Source: Oribacterium sp. P6A1
GTDB taxonomy: Bacteria > Bacillota > Clostridia > Lachnospirales > Lachnospiraceae
Assembly (NCBI RefSeq): GCF_000702885.1
Contig: NZ_JNKO01000007.1
Location: 141,762 to 205,761 of the forward strand
Length of the DNA stretch: 64,000 nucleotides
Direction of reading: 5' to 3'
Made by a program: the position numbers and the translations under genes. The notes under the pieces are model-generated. The model was not told the DNA's origin. It made no database searches and saw nothing but the letters and a program-made list of their open reading frames with translations. Shown piece after piece: positions 61,544-64,000 of this stretch (the first letter of the stretch is position 1; each line of letters begins with the position of its first letter).

Positions 61544-63598
61544 CTAAGAGTTTTGATGCACCACACCGTTTCCGTCAATGCTTACACCTTCGCTTATTCC
61601 CGTTATATAGGAGTAAACGCCTGCAATATCAGCTGCACTGTCAAGCTTCTCTGTATATCCCGCCGAAGACTTGCCGGGAATCAGCTTAAGCTGAACATCA
61701 AATGCCTTTTCTACGGAAGTTTTTTCATCCGAAGGATTTGAATCCCCGGCTTCTTCCGGTACGGCACTTCCGGTTGTGTCCCCTTCTGCTTCTTCCGCAT
61801 CATCTATAGTCACTCTGAGAAGGGCGGTTGACGGAATGGAACTTCCGAATACAAAATTACCCAGACTGTATACGATGGGAACCCCGTTATAGTACTCTAT
61901 TCCCTGAAGAACATGAGGATGAGCTCCTATAACAAGGTCTGCTCCGGCATCAACTATGTCATGTGCCAGAGTCTTCTGAACCTCATTAGGATTTTCCTTT
62001 CGTTCCTCACCCCAATGGACATAGACTACAACAAAATCAGCCTGTTCACGGGCAGATTTGATCTTTTCAATAAGTGCAGTATCGTCATAAGCCGCAAAAA
62101 CACCTGTGCCTGATTCCGCAGCAGCCCAATAGGGCTCTGGAATCACTCTTGTTGCGCCAATGAAGGCGATTTTTTTGCCCTTAATGCTTACTGTGACGGA
62201 TTCAGCGGCACTGCTCAAATCTGATCCGGCCCCCACATGTCTGATTCCGGCATCATCCAGGGTGCTTATAGTGTCCAAAAGAGCTTCTGTACCGTAATCC
62301 AGTGTATGGTTATTGGCAAGTGTGACCAGATCTATGCCCATTTCCTTTAACAAACTTACATTATCAGGGGAAACCCTGAAGGTGAACTGCTTGTTTTCTG
62401 CCTGTTTTCCTCTGGTGCTGAAAGGAAATTCCTCATTGGCAACAAAATAATCCACCGAATCTATCTCCTGACGGTAACCCTCGGATAAAACACCACTGAT
62501 GTCTCCTGCGGAGCGATATGCCTCCATAACATGATCACTCAGGTACACATCTCCCGCAAACAAAAGCTCCACCGGTTCGGAATCACCTTTACCTATAGCT
62601 TCAGCTTCTACGGGAATAGCCGGGTCCTTAACTGCTATGGCTCCGGACTCATTGACATAGGCAGTCAGACCTCCCGTATTATCGGTCAATTCAGTTTCCG
62701 TAACTTCAGATTCATAAGTCTCTTCAGCTTCTGTTTCTGCCGGACTTTCCTTTGGCTTGAATTTCTCAGAAAGTTCTTCTTTTATCTCAGAAAACCTGCT
62801 GCCCATATTTCCCACAAGATCCGGGTTCAGTGTAACCGTACTTATGATTATGATTTCAAAAATAAGCATGAAGGCGCAGAAAAAAATACCGATTCTTCCC
62901 CATCTGCGCTTTCTATAAACCACTTCTGTCTCTTTCTCGGGAATGAAAGGAACAACATCCTGAAACCTGTCTTCAATTTCTATGCGCTTACTTTTTTCAA
63001 CCAGTCTCTCTGCTCTTGTTCCCGAATAATTACTCCGTCTGGAATTAAAAAATACTTTCTTTCTGTCATCATCCTCTTTAACCGGTTCATTTTCAAACTC
63101 TGAGCTCTCATACAGCCTCTTCAATTCTTCAGACAATTCATACTGCTTTTCATCAGTTTTTCCGCTGAACTTAGCCTCGGTCTTCTTTCTTTCGTAACCT
63201 GAAATTACAGTCCTTTCTCGCTTTCTTTTTTTGCTTTTAAATCTGCTTTCCGATTTCTTTCTGCTCTTTCCAAAATCTGCCCTGTCATTTCTCCCGGCTT
63301 TATGAGTTCTTTTATTTTCCCCCTCTTCCGAAGTTCTTACACGATTTCTGCCGAGAGTCTTTCCGATGCTTTCCACTTTTATCCGACGTCCGTGCTCCGC
63401 ATCCTCTTCATCCGGTTCGGGAAGCAATTCCCTTTGAATACTTCTTATATCCGGCACTTGCAGCTCTGTTTCGGGTTTTTCTGATTTATCCTGACCATAT
63501 CTGCTCTCAAGATTACTATCATCTTCGCTTTTTATTCGCTCCGAACGTGGTCCCCGGTAATTAGATATGGATTTTTTTCTGTCCGTATGTTCTTTCAA
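61544..63598 (-). CDS. Membrane-anchored CapA-like (PGA_cap) metallophosphatase-fold protein
   Basis: About 684 residues. A ~250-residue cytoplasmic N-terminal region rich in Lys/Arg/Glu/Ser with low-complexity charged runs, one transmembrane helix (about 255-275), and an extracellular CapA domain (about 345-600): LLFAGDVYLSDHV, FVANEEFPF, DLVTLANNHTLDYG, VVVYVHWGEE and LVIGAHPHVLQG supply the metal-binding Asp, Asn and His. CapA proteins take part in poly-gamma-glutamate or polymer export and anchoring; substrate unknown. I prefer a TTG with GAGGG six nt before it, since the ATGs upstream have no site. The 63599-63834 gap shows no clear element. Confidence 0.75.
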   Translation of the reverse strand: MKEHTDRKKSISNYRGPRSERIKSEDDSNLESRYGQDKSEKPETELQVPDIRSIQRELLPEPDEEDAEHGRRIKVESIGKTLGRNRVRTSEEGENKRTHKAGRNDRADFGKSRKKSESRFKSKKRKRERTVISGYERKKTEAKFSGKTDEKQYELSEELKRLYESSEFENEPVKEDDDRKKVFFNSRRSNYSGTRAERLVEKSKRIEIEDRFQDVVPFIPEKETEVVYRKRRWGRIGIFFCAFMLIFEIIIISTVTLNPDLVGNMGSRFSEIKEELSEKFKPKESPAETEAEETYESEVTETELTDNTGGLTAYVNESGAIAVKDPAIPVEAEAIGKGDSEPVELLFAGDVYLSDHVMEAYRSAGDISGVLSEGYRQEIDSVDYFVANEEFPFSTRGKQAENKQFTFRVSPDNVSLLKEMGIDLVTLANNHTLDYGTEALLDTISTLDDAGIRHVGAGSDLSSAAESVTVSIKGKKIAFIGATRVIPEPYWAAAESGTGVFAAYDDTALIEKIKSAREQADFVVVYVHWGEERKENPNEVQKTLAHDIVDAGADLVIGAHPHVLQGIEYYNGVPIVYSLGNFVFGSSIPSTALLRVTIDDAEEAEGDTTGSAVPEEAGDSNPSDEKTSVEKAFDVQLKLIPGKSSAGYTEKLDSAADIAGVYSYITGISEGVSIDGNGVVHQNS

Positions 63599-63834
63599 TT
63601 TATACCCTCTTCGTAAGGATGGCTTTGCCATACTTGCGTGATTTTTTGTTCTTGTTTTTTTCGTTTTGCAAAATATGACACCCATTTTACATCAAAAAGG
63701 CTTTAAGTGCAAAGTAGGTCATCCTAGATGGACAGCGTAAGTTTACCGTAGGAATTGAAAAAGCGAGAATCGCCAAGATTTTGAAAAAGTTAAGTAGATT
63801 CGTCATTTACTATAATCCCATAATCAAGGCAGTG

Positions 63835-63999
63835 TCAAATATGCGTAATTTGAGCTTTAAACCATGCATATTTCTGTCCTAAAACACTTACCTCATGATT
63901 TGCACGGTCTACGTATTTTCCCCATTCCTTGTGTATCTTTTCTCCGATTTGTTTAGGATCCATTATAAAGCTATCCTCTGCACCAGCGGCCTTTGGAAG
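63835..63999 (-). CDS. Hypothetical protein, 3' end only (runs off the right edge)
   Basis: The last ~54 codons of an open frame; it includes EKIHKEWGKYVDRANHEV and ends AWFKAQITHI then stop. The N-terminal part is outside the window, so no function or start can be given. The segment looks helical and soluble. Confidence 0.5.
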   Translation of the reverse strand, partial: LPKAAGAEDSFIMDPKQIGEKIHKEWGKYVDRANHEVSVLGQKYAWFKAQITHI

Positions 64000-64000
64000 T

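Overview
The window reads as chromosomal DNA of a Gram-positive anaerobe of the class Clostridia, most likely a Lachnospiraceae member close to Butyrivibrio. This is an inference from the class II GalT, strong AGGAGG-type ribosome sites, type I c-di-GMP riboswitches, CpsBCD/LCP capsule machinery, VTC/DUF4956 proteins and an Rpn-type nuclease. I see no plasmid or phage backbone and no CRISPR array.

Layout. 0-7.9 kb: a phosphoribosyltransferase, a secreted beta-helix-like protein, a galK-galE-galT galactose operon behind a near-consensus promoter, and an AEC permease overlapping a PD-(D/E)XK protein. 8-12 kb: two divergent membrane-anchored proteins with SGNH-hydrolase folds; a third paralogue lies at 37-38.8 kb. 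12.2-15.4 kb: a long HTH protein, a small secreted zinc metallopeptidase behind a ~400-nt leader with two near-identical c-di-GMP-I riboswitches, and a small HTH protein. 15.4-36.8 kb: an exopolysaccharide/capsule locus on the minus strand, from LCP ligase, a Ser/Thr-rich secreted protein, CpsB, CpsC and CpsD through glycosyltransferases, two polysaccharide pyruvyl transferases, an F420-hydrogenase beta-like protein, Wzy, Wzx and an acetyltransferase to the priming phosphoglycosyltransferase. It is interrupted by a VanZ-like protein, an oppositely oriented Rpn-type gene and a decayed partial copy of the VanZ-like gene. 39-50.7 kb: Na/Pi symporter, small membrane protein, phosphodiester glycosidase, GT2-GtrA fusion, Cthe_2159-like beta-helix lipoprotein, DUF4956 and VTC proteins, a PPOX-fold protein, and a divergent pair of an esterase-fold protein lacking its serine and an ATP-grasp-like protein. 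50.7-59 kb: a signalling operon of an HD-GYP phosphodiesterase, a periplasmic-propeller hybrid kinase and an HD-GYP protein with lost metal ligands. 59-64 kb: two zinc-ribbon proteins, an NlpC/P60 hydrolase, tRNA-Thr(CGT), a CapA-like protein, and the 3' end of an unidentified gene.

How the parts fit. Most of the window concerns the cell surface: polymer synthesis and anchoring, secreted or anchored proteins, and envelope hydrolases. c-di-GMP connects two parts of it: the HD-GYP operon is a likely c-di-GMP turnover/sensing unit, and the riboswitch pair is a c-di-GMP reader controlling a secreted protease. The most unusual features are that riboswitch pair, with a visible terminator/antiterminator switch; the three SGNH-fold proteins that have each lost the catalytic Ser and His; and the pairing of a serine-less esterase with a divergent ATP-grasp-like protein.
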